Source: an uncultured Hyphomicrobiales bacterium (lineage in GTDB: Bacteria > Pseudomonadota > Alphaproteobacteria > Rhizobiales > Beijerinckiaceae). From it: DNA of 64,000 nucleotides. Numbering within the stretch: position 1 is the first letter of the stretch; each line of letters opens with the position of its first letter. Below are positions 61,534 to 64,000 of this stretch, in pieces. The stretch covers positions 1 through 64,000 of the forward strand of contig CAIUWR010000078.1 of the NCBI GenBank assembly GCA_903902915.1, written 5' to 3'. Below the pieces are notes generated by a model that saw only the letters and a program-made list of their open reading frames with translations, made no database searches and was not told where the DNA came from. The position numbers were made by a program, and so were the translations under genes.

Positions 61534-61625
61534 CTTGCGCCTTGACCTGACGCGCAAGGCGACTAGGGTCGCGCTCCCGCCTGCCTGACATGCGCAGCGC
61601 CAAAAAATCCCATCGCAGAGAACCC

Positions 61626-62948
61626 ATGCCAGACGATTTATCAGCCCGCGCCACCCATGCGGCGGGCTCCCTCGGCCTCGACTTCGGCACCACCAATTCC
61701 GTGGCGGCGCTCGTGCGCCCGGACGGCTCCGTGCAAACCGCGCAATTCGTCCATGCGAGCGGCGTCGAAACCGTGTGCCGCTCCGCGATCAGCTTCTTCA
61801 AGACCGGCGGAACGACGCTGACGGAAGTCGGCCCCTGGGCGGTGGACCGCTATCTCGCCGACCCCATGGGTTGCCGCTTTCTGCAATCTTTCAAGACCTT
61901 CGCGGCCAGCGCCTCGTTCCACTCGACGGCGATCCACGGCAAGGCTTACCGCTACGAAGACCTGATGGCGGCCTTTATCGAAAAAATGCTGGCCCAGTCC
62001 GAACCGCCGCTGGCGCAGGCCACGCGCAGGCTCGTCATCGGACGACCCGTGGCCTATGCGGGCTATGCCCCCGACGCCGCACTGGCGCAGACGCGCTATC
62101 TGGCGGCGCTCGCCAAATGCGGCATTGACGATGTGCATTTCGTCTATGAGCCGGTGGCGGCGGCTTTCTATTTCGCGCAAAGACTGGAGCGCGACGCCAC
62201 GGTTCTGGTGGCTGACTTTGGCGGCGGCACCAGCGATTTCTCCATCGTGCGCTTTTCTGTGGGCAAGGATGGCTTGCGCGCCATTCCCATGGCCAAGACC
62301 GGCGTTGGGCTGGCGGGCGACCGCTTCGACTTCCGCATCATCGACAATGTCCTCTCGCCGCGTCTGGGCAAGGGCAGCCGCTACAAGAGCTTCGACAAGA
62401 TGCTCGACTTCCCCACCCATTACTTCACCAATTTCGCCGCTTGGCACCAGCTGGCCATCATGAAGTCGGCCCAGACCCTGCGCGAGCTGCGCCAGCTGGC
62501 CAAGGCCAGCGACAAGCCCGAAGAGCTGGAGATGCTGATCACCATCATCGAGGAGGATCTTGGCTATCCGCTCTACAAGGCGGTGTCCGAGGCGAAGCTC
62601 GCGCTCTCGCACAACGAGCAAGCGCAGCTCTCCTTCAACAGCGAGGGCATCGTCATCGAGGCGAATGTGGAGCGCGAAGCGTTTGAACGCTGGATCGAGC
62701 CCGATCTGCTGCGCATCGATCAGGCGGTGGAGGCGGCGCTTGAACAGGCGGGGCTGGCGGCGGGAGATATCGACAAGGTCTTCCTCACCGGCGGCACCTC
62801 CTTCGTGCCAGCCGTCCGCTCTCGCTTCGCCGCGCGCTTTGGCGAAGAGCGGCTGGAAACCGGAGACCAGCTCCTGTCCATCGCCTATGGCCTCGCGCTG
62901 ATCGGCGGAGAGACGGATATTGAACGCTGGACCGTGCGCGAGGGGTGA
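61626..62948 (+). CDS. Short Hsp70-family chaperone (YegD-like)
   Basis: 440 residues, only the ATPase half of DnaK plus a short tail. Phosphate-1 motif LGLDFGTTNSVAALV, phosphate-2 VADFGGGTSDFSIV and adenosine motif VFLTGGTSFVPAVRSRF are intact, so it should bind ATP. The substrate-binding beta domain and lid of DnaK are missing, as in YegD. Clients and co-chaperones are unknown. It begins 92 bases after the DUF1501 gene on the same strand; a functional tie is possible. Confidence 0.87.
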   Translation: MPDDLSARATHAAGSLGLDFGTTNSVAALVRPDGSVQTAQFVHASGVETVCRSAISFFKTGGTTLTEVGPWAVDRYLADPMGCRFLQSFKTFAASASFHSTAIHGKAYRYEDLMAAFIEKMLAQSEPPLAQATRRLVIGRPVAYAGYAPDAALAQTRYLAALAKCGIDDVHFVYEPVAAAFYFAQRLERDATVLVADFGGGTSDFSIVRFSVGKDGLRAIPMAKTGVGLAGDRFDFRIIDNVLSPRLGKGSRYKSFDKMLDFPTHYFTNFAAWHQLAIMKSAQTLRELRQLAKASDKPEELEMLITIIEEDLGYPLYKAVSEAKLALSHNEQAQLSFNSEGIVIEANVEREAFERWIEPDLLRIDQAVEAALEQAGLAAGDIDKVFLTGGTSFVPAVRSRFAARFGEERLETGDQLLSIAYGLALIGGETDIERWTVREG

Positions 62949-62958
62949 AGAAGACGGC

Positions 62959-63174
62959 TCAGCGGTCCAGCTGAGCCGCTATCTTGCGCAGGAGATGCGA
63001 AAATTGATCCGGCGACGCGTCTTGCGGGGCCGGATAGACCTGATCGAGCCTGCGCCCGAACCTGTCGCGCAGGCGCTTGTCCTTGAAAGGATTCTCGAGG
63101 AGCTGCGGATCGCCCGCGAGCGTCGGCTCCGGGGTTGCATAGGCCCATTGCGCCTGTTGGGGACGGGGGCTCAC
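62959..63174 (-). CDS. Small protein resembling a NepR-type anti-sigma factor
   Basis: 71 residues from a GTG at 63174; an in-frame stop lies 13 codons upstream and there is no clear ribosome-binding site. The C-terminal half, DKRLRDRFGRRLDQVYPAPQ then DASPDQFSHLLRKIAAQLDR, parallels the NepR pattern of a helix (IGRQLRxxYDxV) followed by EPVPDRFLxLLxxL. NepR sequesters EcfG sigma factors in the general stress response. PhyR and ecfG are not adjacent, so this would be an orphan paralogue. The plus strand carries a competing open frame, and I consider the minus strand more protein-like. Confidence 0.4.
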   Translation of the reverse strand: MSPRPQQAQWAYATPEPTLAGDPQLLENPFKDKRLRDRFGRRLDQVYPAPQDASPDQFSHLLRKIAAQLDR

Positions 63175-63296
63175 GTGCGCAAGCCGGGGCGGTTCGGGGA
63201 TCGGAACAAAGGCTCACTCCAGCTCAAGGTCAGGGTTCAGCTTGGGTATAATCCCCGCGCCGCTGCTTCGTTCCCGCTGCTGGGCGAAATTCTCAC

Positions 63297-64000
63297 CTAA
63301 CGGAAAAATGATCGCCCATCGGCGAGGACGCAGCCCTCCGGGGCCTCCGCGCCGTCCAGCACAGCGACCACCGTTCGGGCGATGATCATGTTGGTGCGCG
63401 CCAGCCCCTCCCGCGTGGAGGCGGCCGAATGGGGCGTGCCCACCACATTGGGCAGAGCGAGCAGGGCCTGCGCCACCGGTTTCAATTCAGGGTCAGCCTC
63501 GCCCTCATAGACGTCGAGCCCCGCCCCGCCCAGATGACCGCTGCGCAGGGAGGCCAGCAGCGCACGATCGTCCACCAGCCCGCCGCGCGCGGTATTGATC
63601 AGGATGGCGCCGGGCTTCATGGCGGCCAGCTCAGCCGCGCCGATCAGATGGCGCGTCTGCGGCGTCAGGGGCGCGTGGAGGCTCACATAGTCGCATTCCC
63701 GCAAAAGCGTCGCGAGATCGGTGAATGCGACGCCCGCTGTTTCGCCAAATGCAAGGTTTGGGTGTGGCGTAACCGCTAATAGTATTGACTCGAAACCTTT
63801 CAGGCGCTGCGCCAGCGCCCGCCCCGAACGGCCCAAGCCGATGATTCCGACGGTCTTTCGATAGAGGTCCGCGCTCACCCGGATCGACCAATCGCCGGAA
63901 AGCATGGCGTTTTGCTGTTCGCGCATGCGCCGCCCCACCGCAAGCATGAGGCCAATGGCGGCGTCCGCCACCGAGGCGTCGTTGCCGCCAGTGGCGATGG
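63297..64000 (-). CDS. D-isomer-specific 2-hydroxyacid dehydrogenase (partial, 5' end outside window)
   Basis: The C-terminal 233 or so residues of an NAD-dependent oxidoreductase of the phosphoglycerate/glyoxylate reductase group; the frame continues past base 64000, reading GGNDASVADAAIGLML at the edge. NAD loop VGIIGLGRSGRALAQRL, the catalytic Arg in NTARGGLVDD, Glu in GLDVYEGEADPELK and His in VGTPHSAASTREG are all present. Acts in the cytoplasm to reduce or oxidise a 2-hydroxy/2-oxo acid; substrate not determinable. Confidence 0.9.
   Translation of the reverse strand, partial: IATGGNDASVADAAIGLMLAVGRRMREQQNAMLSGDWSIRVSADLYRKTVGIIGLGRSGRALAQRLKGFESILLAVTPHPNLAFGETAGVAFTDLATLLRECDYVSLHAPLTPQTRHLIGAAELAAMKPGAILINTARGGLVDDRALLASLRSGHLGGAGLDVYEGEADPELKPVAQALLALPNVVGTPHSAASTREGLARTNMIIARTVVAVLDGAEAPEGCVLADGRSFFR

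Noticed and set aside
62920-63300. 126-codon plus-strand ORF competing with the NepR-like gene
   Set aside because: It starts inside the Hsp70 gene, has no ribosome-binding site and shows no family pattern, while the minus frame resembles a known family.

Overview
The window is high-GC, densely packed bacterial chromosome. The gene content points to an alphaproteobacterium, most likely of the order Hyphomicrobiales (Rhizobiales): PhaR with phaA-phaB, GluQRS, a Fur-type Zur beside ispG, a TorF-type porin, many orphan solute-binding proteins of the TctC/Bug type, and DUF1254, DUF1800 and DUF1501 proteins. No rRNA, tRNA, CRISPR array, insertion sequence or prophage was recognised. The species cannot be named from the sequence alone.

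Layout. 0.5-5.1 kb: an M23 peptidase, gluQ, and a HipBA toxin-antitoxin operon preceded by three evenly spaced operator-like dyads. 5.2-11.4 kb: an esterase, a dihydroxyphthalate-decarboxylase/solute-binding-like protein, an AMP-forming acyl-CoA ligase, an SPFH protein, a methyltransferase and a TauD-type dioxygenase. 11.6-15.2 kb: two tandem TctC-like receptors, an inverted-repeat element, gloB and a cupin. 15.3-18.2 kb: the polyhydroxybutyrate block phaR / phaA-phaB. 18.2-28 kb: a discontinuous aromatic-catabolism region (FAD monooxygenase, hydroxyquinol-type intradiol dioxygenase, hydroxypyruvate-isomerase-like protein, extradiol dioxygenase, MetE-like protein and UbiD decarboxylase) interleaved with housekeeping genes (rpmF, mtgA, ispA). 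28-29 kb: a VapBC pair with a perfect operator palindrome, and a SWIB-domain protein. 29-34 kb: a luciferase-like oxidoreductase, a TPR-glycosyltransferase protein of different base composition, and a porin. 34-42 kb: an ABC ATPase with two permeases, a truncated small ORF, a DUF1254 protein, an ABC-F ATPase, a DUF2786 protein and a periplasmic receptor. 42-50 kb: efp diverging from epmA-epmB, an MscS channel, a CAP lipoprotein, a DUF1345 protein, ispG and zur. 50-59 kb: more receptors, tctBA, an AT-rich acyltransferase, a peptide transporter and a third TctC receptor. 59-64 kb: a DUF1800-DUF1501 pair, a short Hsp70-like protein, a possible NepR-like small protein and a partial 2-hydroxyacid dehydrogenase.

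Working together. The dominant theme is scavenging and ring degradation of organic acids: at least seven periplasmic-type binding proteins, one TTT permease pair and one ABC system, with ring-cleaving, decarboxylating, hydroxylating and CoA-ligating enzymes, and carbon storage as PHB. Translation-related functions (GluQRS, EF-P with its lysyl modification enzymes, ABC-F, L32) form a second theme. The least explained parts are the MetE-like/UbiD operon, the DUF1800-DUF1501-Hsp70 row, the low-GC acyltransferase, the NepR-like ORF and the operator arrays of the two toxin-antitoxin loci.
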